A stretch of 64,000 bases of DNA from JBOZRQ01 sp050789255 (GTDB lineage: Bacteria > Bacillota > Sulfobacillia > Symbiobacteriales > Symbiobacteriaceae): contig JBOZRQ010000046.1 of NCBI GenBank assembly GCA_050789255.1, positions 124,001-188,000 on the forward strand. The letters are read 5' to 3'. The translations under genes and the position numbers were made by a program. The notes below the pieces were generated by a model, which made no database searches, was not told the DNA's origin, and saw only the letters and a list, made by a program, of their open reading frames with translations. Below are positions 57,231 through 64,000 of this stretch, piece by piece. Position 1 is the stretch's first letter. The number at the start of each line of letters is the position of its first letter.

Positions 57231-57249
57231 AGCCGCAGAGCGCCCCTGT

Positions 57250-58620
57250 TCATGCCCGCAGGGCGGGGAAGAGGATCACATCCCGGATGGAGGGCGCCCC
57301 GGTGAGCAGCATCACCAGCCGGTCGACGCCGATGCCCAGGCCGCCCGTGGGCGGGAGCCCAACCTCCAGCGCGCCGAGGAACTCCTCGTCGAGTGGATGG
57401 GGATCCTCATGGCCGATTAGTTGGGCCTCGAACCGGGTCCGCTGGTCATCGGGGTCGTTCAGCTCCGAGAAGGCGTTGGCCAGCTCCCGCCCGGCCGCGT
57501 AGACCTCAAAACGCTCGGTCAGGCGGGGGTCCAGGGGATCCCGCTTCGCCAGCGGTGAGGTCTCCACGGGATGCCCGGTCACGATGGTGGGCTGCTGAAG
57601 CGTCGGTTCGACGTGGGTCTCAAAGGCCTCAGCCAGCCTCCGTCCCCAATCGGCGCTTGTGATCTGGCTGAAGTCGACGCCCGTGGCCTCCCGCACAGCC
57701 TCGATCATGCTGACACGGCGCCAGGGGCTGGCGAAGTCCAGCTCCCCAACCCGCAGGCTGCCGTTGGCAGCGAGGGCAGCGGACTGGACCAGCCGTTCGG
57801 TCAGGTCCATCATCTCGCGATAGCCGGCGTAAGCCTGGTAGACCTCCAGCGAGGTGAACTCCGGGGAGTGCCGGGCCGAGAGGCCCTCGTTCCGGAAGAC
57901 GCGGCCGATCTCAAAGACCCGCTCCAGGCCGCCCACGACCAGCCGCTTCAGATGCAGCTCGGTGGCGATGCGCAGCGACAGGTTGCGCTCCAGGGCGTTG
58001 TGGTGGGTCAGGAAGGGGCGGGCGCTGGCCCCGCCCGCCAGGGGCAATAATACCGGGGTCTCCACCTCCACGAAGCCATCGGCCTCAAGCAGCCGCCGCA
58101 GGGCGCCGACAATCCGGCTCCTGGCCGCGAAAACGGCCCGGCTATCAGGATTGGCGATCAGGTCGAGGTGGCGTGAGCGGTAGCGCTCCTCCACATCCTG
58201 CAGGCCGTGGTGCTGGTCAGGCATGGGGCGCAGGGCCTTGGTCAGCAGGGTGAGGGAGGCGGCCCTTACGGTCAGTTCCCCGGTGCGGGTCCGCATCAGC
58301 GTCCCCGACACGCCCATCATGTCGCCCAGGTCCAGCTGCTCCCAGATGAACCGGGAGTCCTCGCTCAGGTCTGTCAGCACCACGTAGACCTGGATCCGAC
58401 CAGAGCAGTCCTGGAGATGGCAGAAGCCCGCCTTGCCATGGGGGCGCAGGCTGACCACCCTGCCCGCCGCCCGGACGGCGGCGCCCAGTTCCATCCCGGT
58501 CAGCTCGGCTGCGAGGTGTCGGTCCGGGAAGGGCTGGCCGAACGGGTCGATGCCCCTTTGCCGCAGCGCCTCCAGCTTGGAACGCCTCACCTCTTGAAGT
58601 TGCTCGAAACGTGTATGCAT
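57250..58620 (-). CDS. lysS: Class II lysyl-tRNA synthetase
   Basis: A 456-residue enzyme that charges tRNA-Lys. Start ATG 58620 (MHTRFEQLQEVRRSKLEALR) with GGAAGGAG ten bases before. N-terminal OB-fold (AAGRVVSLRPHGKAGFCHLQ, TGELTVRAASLTLL), then the class II core: motif 1 VEVETPVL, motif 2 FRNEGLSARHSPEFTSLEVY and motif 3 GLGIGVDRLVMLLTG. It is shorter than E. coli LysS (505) but complete. A T-box leader upstream makes expression depend on uncharged tRNA-Lys. No other gene is in the unit. Confidence 0.96.
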   Translation of the reverse strand: MHTRFEQLQEVRRSKLEALRQRGIDPFGQPFPDRHLAAELTGMELGAAVRAAGRVVSLRPHGKAGFCHLQDCSGRIQVYVVLTDLSEDSRFIWEQLDLGDMMGVSGTLMRTRTGELTVRAASLTLLTKALRPMPDQHHGLQDVEERYRSRHLDLIANPDSRAVFAARSRIVGALRRLLEADGFVEVETPVLLPLAGGASARPFLTHHNALERNLSLRIATELHLKRLVVGGLERVFEIGRVFRNEGLSARHSPEFTSLEVYQAYAGYREMMDLTERLVQSAALAANGSLRVGELDFASPWRRVSMIEAVREATGVDFSQITSADWGRRLAEAFETHVEPTLQQPTIVTGHPVETSPLAKRDPLDPRLTERFEVYAAGRELANAFSELNDPDDQRTRFEAQLIGHEDPHPLDEEFLGALEVGLPPTGGLGIGVDRLVMLLTGAPSIRDVILFPALRA

Positions 58621-58654
58621 CGGGACATCGCTCCTTCCATGACTTTTTGGAAAA

Positions 58655-58962
58655 CAAAAAGCTCCCGTCCCCAAGAAAGGGACGAGAGCCTTGCTCCCGC
58701 GGTACCACCCTAATAGCCGCTACAAGTGCGGCCTGCTCAGCCAGGTACGGCCCGGCGTGCATGCCGGGGTTATACCCTGCTCCCGATATCGGGGGAGAAA
58801 CCGTCCTCGCCTACTGGGCTGCGGCTTTAGGGCCGAACCGTTGGGGGGCAGCTCAGGGGACTTTTTCGCCGGGCCTCGCAGTCGGGACTTGCACCAAGTG
58901 TCCCGCTCTCTGGACAGGAGTTGCGCCGGTTACTCTTCCCCGTCATCGCCTTGCGGTAATTT
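58655..58962 (-). promoter_or_regulatory. T-box riboswitch of lysS
   Basis: Minus-strand leader of about 310 bases. The hallmark T-box AGGGTGGTACCGCGG is at 58698-58712. The stem I segment AGAGAGCGGGA (58902-58912) and the following GGTGCAAGTCCCG are typical. A candidate specifier AAG (lysine) lies at 58861-58863 before TCCCCTGAGCTG. The terminator is GCTCTCGTCCC / GGGGACGGGAGC followed by TTTTTGTTTT (58651-58689); the competing antiterminator uses the T-box. Uncharged tRNA-Lys would stabilise the antiterminator and allow lysS to be transcribed. Confidence 0.92.
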
Positions 58963-58968
58963 TCACCT

Positions 58969-58997
58969 ATCTTACGCCGTCGGGTGGAAGCTGTCAA
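58969..58997 (-). promoter_or_regulatory. Promoter of the lysS T-box transcript
   Basis: On the minus strand a perfect TTGACA (58997-58992), a 17-base spacer and TAAGAT (58974-58969), five of six matches to TATAAT. Confidence 0.88.
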
Positions 58998-59018
58998 CAC
59001 TATCCCCGAGGTGATCCC

Positions 59019-59948
59019 GTGAAACTTCTGATCCTCGGGCTGATGCTGGCGCTCAACCTGAATGTACAAGCCCAGGCGGCAGACCTGAATGGGGATGGCC
59101 AGCCTGAGGTGGTGGTTGCCCCCAGCTTTCTGGAACCAGGCGGCGTGATCGTGCTCCACCGGGAGGCTGGGCGCTGGAAGACCGACCTGACGCAGGAGTC
59201 CCAGGGACATGGTCCCTCCTCACTGGTGGCCATCACCGACCTGACTGGAGACGGCAAGCCCGAGATCGTCTGGCAGACCAGCACCCACGGCGCCCACACC
59301 GGGTTCGCCTGGCTCCATGCCAGCAGTTGGGCGCCCGGCCACATCACCCCGCTGCCAGGCACGCCGGTCGCCATCGCCACCCCGGTGCTCGTCGCGGTCC
59401 GGGGCGACAACCTGGTGCTGGAGGGCGGCATCATCGAGTCGGTAGGCGCCGGGGAGGCACAGCGGGTCCGCACCGATATCTACCAGTGGGATGGAAGCAA
59501 GATTGCCCTGATCAACCGTACCTTCGTAGTCTCTCCGTACGCGTACCACAAGCTGGAGGACGGCATCCTGGCCGAGCAGTTCGGGCGCCCAGCCGAAGCC
59601 CGCCGGGCCTATGCCGAGGCGATGGAGCCGGCACGCCCTGCACTTCCGCCAGGGGCCAAGGCCGCCCCCGGCTTTGAGCAGGCGCTGCACACCTTCGCTC
59701 GCTTCCGGCTCGCCGTGCTCCTGTGGCGCCAGGGCGACCCCGACGCCGCCAGGCGACTCCTGAAGAACGGGCATGGGCTCACAGCTGCGCTGGCGGCCGC
59801 GCCCGACCCCGAGGCCGGTTGCCAAGCAGCCGCCGCCTGGGCCAAAGAAAACCCGGCGTTCCTCGAAGCGCTCAATTCCGTGTACGGTTACGCCAATCCA
59901 AAATGGGACCCGCAGACGCTCTGCGGGCCCCTCTCGGACATCTCCTAG
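59019..59948 (+). CDS. Secreted FG-GAP-like protein
   Basis: A 309-residue exported protein from GTG 59019 (GAGGTG upstream). Signal segment 1-20 (KLLILGLMLALNLNVQAQAA). FG-GAP/calcium-type repeats are visible: ADLNGDGQPEVVVAPSF and TDLTGDGKPEIVWQT. The C-terminal third is helical (FGRPAEARRAYAEAME, FEQALHTFARFRLAVLLWRQ). No enzymatic motif. The start lies 22 bases beyond the divergent lysS promoter, so regulation may interact. Overlaps the end of the methyltransferase gene by four bases, tail to tail. Confidence 0.8.
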   Translation: MKLLILGLMLALNLNVQAQAADLNGDGQPEVVVAPSFLEPGGVIVLHREAGRWKTDLTQESQGHGPSSLVAITDLTGDGKPEIVWQTSTHGAHTGFAWLHASSWAPGHITPLPGTPVAIATPVLVAVRGDNLVLEGGIIESVGAGEAQRVRTDIYQWDGSKIALINRTFVVSPYAYHKLEDGILAEQFGRPAEARRAYAEAMEPARPALPPGAKAAPGFEQALHTFARFRLAVLLWRQGDPDAARRLLKNGHGLTAALAAAPDPEAGCQAAAAWAKENPAFLEALNSVYGYANPKWDPQTLCGPLSDIS

Positions 59949-60742
59949 CGCTGTCCGACGTAAAGCAAATGCTGGCACTGCCCCCACAACGACGGATCGT
60001 GCCCGCCGATCTCGTTGACCTCCACCCAGACCTCCCAGGCTTCGCCGGTGAGGTCGTTCACCTTGGTTTCGATCTCAGAGACCAGGCCCTCCTGCCCGAG
60101 GACTTCCAGGGTGCTCAGGCCCAGCGACTCCAGCCAGGGCGCCAGCCCGAAGGGCTGGAAGGCGTAGAAGTCGGTGAAGGCGCTGGCGCTGGGGGACCGG
60201 AAGACACCGGTCTCCAGCACCTGCCGGACCACCGGCAGCGACTTGGTCAGCTTCTCGGGCTCCCAGACGGCCATGTCCCGCACCATGGCATACCGGGTGA
60301 TCACGCTGGCGAAGAGCGGCCCACCCGGTTTCAGCACCCGCATTGCCTCTCGGACCGCCTGCACCCGCTCGGTCTCCTCCAGCAGGTGGTAGAGGGGGCC
60401 CATCAAGAGCACAGCGTCGAAGGATGCATCCGGGAAACGGCTGAGGTCCAGGGCGTTGCCGTGCACGATCCCGTCCAAAGTGACTCCCTGCTCCTTGGCC
60501 TTGGATTGAGCAAAGTCCAGGTTCCCCTGGGACAGGTCCAGCAGCGTCACCTTGTGGCCGGCCTGGGTCAGTTCGATGGCGTAACGCCCCGGCCCGCCGC
60601 CCACGTCCAGGATGCGGGCGCCCGCCGGCAGATGCCGCCGCAGGGCTCGGCAGGTCAGCACAAACTCGGTCCGGTGGCGCTCCAGGCGCTCCCACTCGTT
60701 CTGCGGCTTCTGGTCGTAGTAGGATTCGACTTTGGTGGACAT
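59945..60742 (-). CDS. Class I SAM-dependent methyltransferase
   Basis: A 265-residue protein. The SAM motif I is ILDVGGGPGRYAIELTQAG (about residues 43-61), II is the strand VTLLDLSQGN, then GNALDLSRFPDASFDAVLLM and AMRVLKPGG. It is a small-molecule type methyltransferase of the Methyltransf_11/25 group; the acceptor is unknown. ATG 60742 has a modest AGGAGG (GGAGGCTACCC) site. It follows the M23 lipoprotein on the same strand, about 17 bases apart. Confidence 0.92.
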   Translation of the reverse strand: MSTKVESYYDQKPQNEWERLERHRTEFVLTCRALRRHLPAGARILDVGGGPGRYAIELTQAGHKVTLLDLSQGNLDFAQSKAKEQGVTLDGIVHGNALDLSRFPDASFDAVLLMGPLYHLLEETERVQAVREAMRVLKPGGPLFASVITRYAMVRDMAVWEPEKLTKSLPVVRQVLETGVFRSPSASAFTDFYAFQPFGLAPWLESLGLSTLEVLGQEGLVSEIETKVNDLTGEAWEVWVEVNEIGGHDPSLWGQCQHLLYVGQR

Positions 60743-60759
60743 GCAGGGTAGCCTCCTAG

Positions 60760-61725
60760 TTACTCCCGGGGACGTTCCGGCCGGACCTCCGGGGGCCCAT
60801 AGAGCCCCAGGGGCGGTGAGGTTGTCAGCGGCCAGGGGTCGACCGGGGTGTTGCCGATGGTGGCGGTCCAGTGCAGGTGCGGGCCGGTGGAGAAGCCGGT
60901 GCTGCCCACCGTGGCAATGCGGTCCCCGGGCCAGACCTGGTCCCCCGGTTCGACCTGCAGGGTCTCACAGTGGTAGTAAGCCGTGAACAGGTTGTACCCG
61001 TGGTCAATGATCACCGTATTGCCCGTAACGATCATCTTCTGGGCATAGATCACCTTGCCACGGGCCGGAGCGAAGATGGGCGTGCCGGTGGGGACACCGA
61101 AGTCCATGCCGCTATGGCGTCCCGTCTCGACGCCGTTCACGAAACGAATCTCGCCGAAGTAGGTGGTGATCGTGAGGGGACCCTTCAGCGGGACTTGGAA
61201 GGCGCCCCGCCAGAGCGGCTCGGGGTTGCTGCTCTCACGGAGCTTGTAGACCTTCTCCCACTCCGCAGGCCCGTTGGGGTCAAAGTAGACCGACTCCTGC
61301 TCCTCAGTCACTACTAGGCGGTCTTCGGTGAACTTCTTACGGACGACCTCTACGTTGCCCGTCCACTCGCCGCCCTCCCAGGTGACCGTTACCGGGTAGC
61401 TTCCGACCCTGGCCGCAGCAGGAAAACCGATGAAGGCGACCTTGCTGCCGTACCAGTCGAAGAGCCGGGGCTGCTCATCGAGGCCCTTCACGGTCAGGCG
61501 GACGGCGCCCGGTGCATGCCCCTCCAGACGGAGGGTGGCGAAGTCGCCCTGAAGGACCTGATCCGACTCCAGAATCACCCGGGGTGGCGGAGGGGTAGGA
61601 GGGGGCGCGGGAACGGGCTCCTGCACGACCGGAGGAGCAGGTGCAGGTGCTGGTGCAGGGGAGGGAGGAGCAGCACAGCCGGCAGCCAGCATGGCCACGA
61701 CCAGCATCACGGTCCACCGGCGCAT
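60760..61725 (-). CDS. M23 peptidase-domain lipoprotein
   Basis: A 321-residue exported lipoprotein. The signal carries the lipobox LAAGC (Cys17) and is followed by a Pro/Ala-rich spacer of about 30 residues. A beta domain spans about 50-170. The LytM/M23 zinc endopeptidase domain covers about 195-300: HSGMDFGVPTG with His and Asp ligands and GPHLHW with the third His; VGSTGFSTG lies between. It probably cuts peptide crosslinks in the cell wall, or acts as an activator. First gene of a leftward unit with the methyltransferase. Confidence 0.92.
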   Translation of the reverse strand: MRRWTVMLVVAMLAAGCAAPPSPAPAPAPAPPVVQEPVPAPPPTPPPPRVILESDQVLQGDFATLRLEGHAPGAVRLTVKGLDEQPRLFDWYGSKVAFIGFPAAARVGSYPVTVTWEGGEWTGNVEVVRKKFTEDRLVVTEEQESVYFDPNGPAEWEKVYKLRESSNPEPLWRGAFQVPLKGPLTITTYFGEIRFVNGVETGRHSGMDFGVPTGTPIFAPARGKVIYAQKMIVTGNTVIIDHGYNLFTAYYHCETLQVEPGDQVWPGDRIATVGSTGFSTGPHLHWTATIGNTPVDPWPLTTSPPLGLYGPPEVRPERPRE

Positions 61726-61737
61726 CGGCGATCCCTC

Positions 61738-62151
61738 CTAGAACGTTTTGCCTTCGAGCTTCCCGATCGTCTCTCGCCACTCCTGGGGCACGGGCACAGA
61801 CCTGTTTTGGCCGTAGTCGTAGTGCACCAGGATCGCCCGGCTGGTCGCCACCAGCCGCCCCGTCTCCTTCTCCTCGATCTGGGACTCCACCACAAAGCTG
61901 GAGTTGCGGATCTCGGTAACCCGGACCCCGATCACCAGCCGCTCCTGCAGGTAGGCCGGCGACTTGTAGGTGATGGTGATCTCAGCGAGGATCAGCCCGA
62001 AGAGCTTGTCGGCGCCCCCGGCCATGCTGCTGATGTACCCCAGCCGGCCGGTCTCGAAGTAGGTGGCGTACACGGCGTTGTTGACGTGACCCAAGGCATC
62101 CAGGTCACGCCAAATCACCTGCTGCTCCGTTGTATAGCGGTACCCTTCCAA
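61738..62151 (-). CDS. Hotdog-fold thioesterase (4HBT family)
   Basis: A 137-residue protein of the 4-hydroxybenzoyl-CoA/YbgC thioesterase group, hydrolysing acyl-CoA esters. Motifs: VIWRDLDALGHVNNAVYATY with the catalytic Asp, FETGRLGYIS, ITYKSPAYLQERLVIGVRV and TSRAILVHYDY. The start is TTG 62151 (CAGGAGAG seven bases upstream), which gives the normal family N-terminus. A TTG at 62244 would add 31 poorly conserved residues. The unit continues into the M23 lipoprotein 12 bases on. Confidence 0.88.
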   Translation of the reverse strand: MEGYRYTTEQQVIWRDLDALGHVNNAVYATYFETGRLGYISSMAGGADKLFGLILAEITITYKSPAYLQERLVIGVRVTEIRNSSFVVESQIEEKETGRLVATSRAILVHYDYGQNRSVPVPQEWRETIGKLEGKTF

Positions 62152-62267
62152 CGTGATCTCTCCTGACTTGCGTATTTCCAGTAATTCTTCACCTGAGGCG
62201 CCCCCGTATCCTGCAGGGCCTTGTGCGCATGCTATCGGGGACAACCTTGCGTGAAGGAGGGGCTAAC

Positions 62268-62882
62268 ATGACCTGGTTGCTGCTTGTCATCGCCGTCATC
62301 CTCGTCGGCCTGGGGGTGTGGGGCGGTCCGCGGCAGAAGGAGCGGCGCCCCCACCCGCACGTCAACCCCAGCCCGGAGAAGCCCGTATCGGTCGAGGACG
62401 CCTGGGAGATCATCACCAAACCGCTCGAGCGGCGAGATGCGATCCATATCCCGGAGCATCGGCCCTGGTATATCCCCGGCGCCGACCGCCGGTTCCAGCG
62501 GGGCCTGCTGGTGGGGCTCGGTTCCGGCCTGCTGGTCGCTGCGGTCGCTGTCAGTATCGCTCCGCGCGGGGGCCTCGCTGAACCGCCCGTGGTACAGGCG
62601 CCGACACAGACCCAGCCGCAGACTCAGGCACCGGCACCGGTCGTGACGCCCCCACCGACCCAGCCCCCGACCCGGCCCGCCAACGTCACCTTCGTGGTTG
62701 ACGAGGGTGATTTAACGCCCACCATCGCCGCCAAACTCCGGGAGGCGGGGCTCATAGCGGACGAGGCGGCCTTCATTAGCCGGGTTACCGAGTTGGGTGT
62801 GGACACCAGCCTCAAGGCAGGCACCTTTATCATCCCCACCGGCGCCTCTGTCGACGAGGTAATCGGCGCCCTCACGGCGTAG
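62268..62882 (+). CDS. Membrane protein with YceG-like C-terminal domain
   Basis: A 204-residue protein: membrane segment 2-18, a cytosolic part (Arg/Pro-rich, 20-85), membrane segment about 86-105 (GLLVGLGSGLLVAAVAVSIA), then a Pro/Gln-rich linker (TQTQPQTQAPAPVVTPPPTQ) and an outer domain 145-204 (VTFVVDEGDLTPTIAAKLRE, then ELGVDTSLKAGTFIIPTGAS). That last domain resembles the N-terminal LysM-like part of MltG/YceG, but the catalytic domain is absent. It may bind peptidoglycan. Starts at ATG 62268 with AAGGAGGGG; divergent from the thioesterase. Confidence 0.72.
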   Translation: MTWLLLVIAVILVGLGVWGGPRQKERRPHPHVNPSPEKPVSVEDAWEIITKPLERRDAIHIPEHRPWYIPGADRRFQRGLLVGLGSGLLVAAVAVSIAPRGGLAEPPVVQAPTQTQPQTQAPAPVVTPPPTQPPTRPANVTFVVDEGDLTPTIAAKLREAGLIADEAAFISRVTELGVDTSLKAGTFIIPTGASVDEVIGALTA

Positions 62883-62906
62883 TTCTCCAGGTGGAGGGAT
62901 GCGACC

Positions 62907-63332
62907 GTGGATATCGACCGGTTCACCGAACTCGCCGACCGGCTGATGGAGCAGGTCCCCGAGCCGGTCCTGGAGGGGCTCAACGGCGGCGTCGCGATCC
63001 GTCGGCGGGCCATGCGCCGCAAGGATGACCCGCCCGGCGTCTACATCCTCGGGGAGTATATGACCGACCCTGCCATGGGCTGCTATATCATGATCTATTG
63101 GGGCTCCTTCGCCGAGCTGTTCGCCGGCGAGCCTGACGATGTCTGGGAGAAGGAGCTTTGGGACACCATCCGCCATGAGCTGCGCCACCACGTGGAAGGG
63201 CGGGCCGGCGTCGTCGATCTGGATGTTCAGGACGAGGTAGAACTTGAGGAGATGCGCCGCACCGCCGAGCCCGATGAACCTCTGCCTCCGCCCCGCCGGT
63301 TCCGCATCACCCGGCGCCCCCGTTCGGAGTAA
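62907..63332 (+). CDS. Zincin-like metallopeptidase (DUF1025/MMP-like)
   Basis: A 141-residue protein from GTG 62907. The active site HELRHHVEG (HExxHH) is near residue 94. Preceding strands (VYILGEYMTDPAMGCYIMIY) and the helix WEKELWDTIR follow the minimal metalloprotease-like family known as metallopeptidase family proteins. No signal peptide, so it acts in the cytosol; the substrate is unknown. It follows the YceG-like gene by 24 bases. Confidence 0.88.
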   Translation: MDIDRFTELADRLMEQVPEPVLEGLNGGVAIRRRAMRRKDDPPGVYILGEYMTDPAMGCYIMIYWGSFAELFAGEPDDVWEKELWDTIRHELRHHVEGRAGVVDLDVQDEVELEEMRRTAEPDEPLPPPRRFRITRRPRSE

Positions 63333-63335
63333 TGT

Positions 63336-63376
63336 CACAAGGCCGTCTAACCATTCGGTTAGGCGGCCCTGTGTTT
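63336..63376 (+). terminator. Terminator after the metallopeptidase gene
   Basis: AGGCCGTCTAACC pairs with GGTTAGGCGGCC (one G-T pair), extended by CACA/TGTG, then GTTTG. Confidence 0.88.
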
Positions 63377-63431
63377 GTGGATGAGAGTTGGCAAAACTAA
63401 GGCTCAGTGGATGCAAAGGAGCGGGGAGATC

Positions 63432-63962
63432 ATGAAGCTGCTTGAGAGCCTCGTCGGGCTCATGAAGAAAGAGGACAGACCACTGCACGTCGGCGAGGTG
63501 ATGAATCTGTGGAAGGTGGTGTCCGCCTTTGAGGCGGGCCACGCCCTCATCCACGGGATGCTGAACCACACCTCCGACCCCGATCTCAAGCGATTCATGG
63601 AGAGCTTCCTCAAGGACTTTGAGGACCCATGGATGAAGCGGCTCAAGGCGTTTATGAAAAACCAAGGGATCCCGCTGCCCACGACCAGCACGGACAAACC
63701 GAAGGCGAACGAGCAGGAGATCCCCGCCGGTGCGAAATTCAGCGATAGAGAGATATCAGCGATGATCGCAGGCAAGATTATGGCAGGCACAGGCGCGGTG
63801 CAGCACGCACTACTGGAGTGCCTCAACTATGACATGGCCACGATGTTCATGGAACTCGAACTGGCCGCCTATCGGCAGGGCTTCGTCCTCCGGGAAATCA
63901 TGGAGCGGCGCGGGTGGCTGCTGATCCCGCCGACCTGGCATGCCAGCAAGGGGCCCGAGTAG
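63432..63962 (+). CDS. DUF3231-like protein
   Basis: A 176-residue protein from ATG 63432 (GGAG and GGGGAG upstream). It fits the DUF3231 pattern of Bacillota: ferritin-like helices with FEAGHALIHGMLNHTSDPDL, FMESFLKDFEDPWMKRLKAF and a second half with HALLECLNYDMATMFMELEL. Bacillus members often have two such domains and are spore-coat or stress proteins; here there is one. A metal site is possible from the His and Glu residues, but I cannot confirm it. Complete before the window end. Confidence 0.75.
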   Translation: MKLLESLVGLMKKEDRPLHVGEVMNLWKVVSAFEAGHALIHGMLNHTSDPDLKRFMESFLKDFEDPWMKRLKAFMKNQGIPLPTTSTDKPKANEQEIPAGAKFSDREISAMIAGKIMAGTGAVQHALLECLNYDMATMFMELELAAYRQGFVLREIMERRGWLLIPPTWHASKGPE

Positions 63963-64000
63963 CACCTCGGCCTGCCCCGGCAGCGAAAAGGCCGTCCCTG

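Noticed and set aside
1..64000. CRISPR arrays, insertion sequences, phage or rRNA genes
   Set aside because: No regularly spaced repeats, transposase motifs, phage structural genes or rRNA sequences were seen; the only notable direct repeat is the 88-bp pair at 31031 and 32265.

Overview
The window looks like chromosomal DNA of a high-GC member of the Bacillota, close in style to Symbiobacterium or other deep Clostridia. The evidence is low-level: strong AGGAGG ribosome sites, sigma-A type promoters, a T-box leader on lysS, a tRNA gene with an encoded CCA end, an SLH-domain protein, SipW-like signal peptidases, and a gene order typical of Clostridia (polA-mutM-coaE-lytic transglycosylase; pfkA-pyk). 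I cannot name the species. There is no CRISPR array, insertion sequence, rRNA or prophage.

Layout. 1-2.0 kb: the start of a leftward peroxiredoxin gene whose active-site codon is TGA (probable selenocysteine), two small coiled-coil proteins and a purine nucleoside phosphorylase. 2.1-5.4 kb: a glycolytic operon with pfkA and pyk behind a long leader. 5.5-12.3 kb: a surface-fibre type locus with three short secreted proteins, two SipW-like signal peptidases and a DUF5305-type membrane protein, interrupted by an Mrp iron-sulfur carrier. 12.3-15.6 kb: a hybrid-input histidine kinase with its response regulator, then tRNA-Leu(CAA) with its own promoter and tandem terminators. 15.7-18.3 kb: an ECF sigma factor, its zinc-finger anti-sigma factor and a SIMPL protein. 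18.4-23.7 kb: polA, mutM, coaE, a lytic transglycosylase and two small genes. 23.8-31.1 kb: a hydrolase, a DUF4418/MacB-like ABC transporter, a frameshifted membrane protein and a DUF255 (YyaL-like) thioredoxin-fold protein.

31.1-38.5 kb is an accessory region. It holds an AraC/GyrI regulator flanked by a duplicated 88-bp fragment of the DUF255 gene, an AlkZ-like protein, a SWIM-domain protein, a decayed Uma2 gene, a DUF1801 protein, a RibD-C/DHFR-like reductase, a low-specificity threonine aldolase and an AHSA1 protein under an ArsR-type operator. 38.6-48.1 kb: a large ATPase-LuxR regulator, a DinB-like protein, two secreted copper proteins (double plastocyanin; multicopper oxidase fused to plastocyanin), a secreted FN3/copper-amine-oxidase-N protein, a metal-dependent cyclase and an alpha/alpha-toroid protein. 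48.1-57.2 kb: two uncharacterised proteins, an RRM protein next to a DEAD-box helicase (probably cold or RNA-structure related), a 1276-residue SLH/Ig-like surface protein, a Tat-type lipoprotein phosphatase and small genes. 57.2-64 kb: lysS with its T-box, an FG-GAP-like secreted protein, a methyltransferase, an M23 lipoprotein, a thioesterase and small envelope or stress proteins.

The points most worth following up are the probable selenocysteine peroxiredoxin with two tandem hairpins just after its TGA; the SipW/DUF5305 surface-fibre locus with a peptidase carrying an extra C-terminal module; the ECF promoter repeats; the ribosome site of the SLH gene buried in a perfect 11-bp stem; and the rearranged accessory segment at 31-36 kb.
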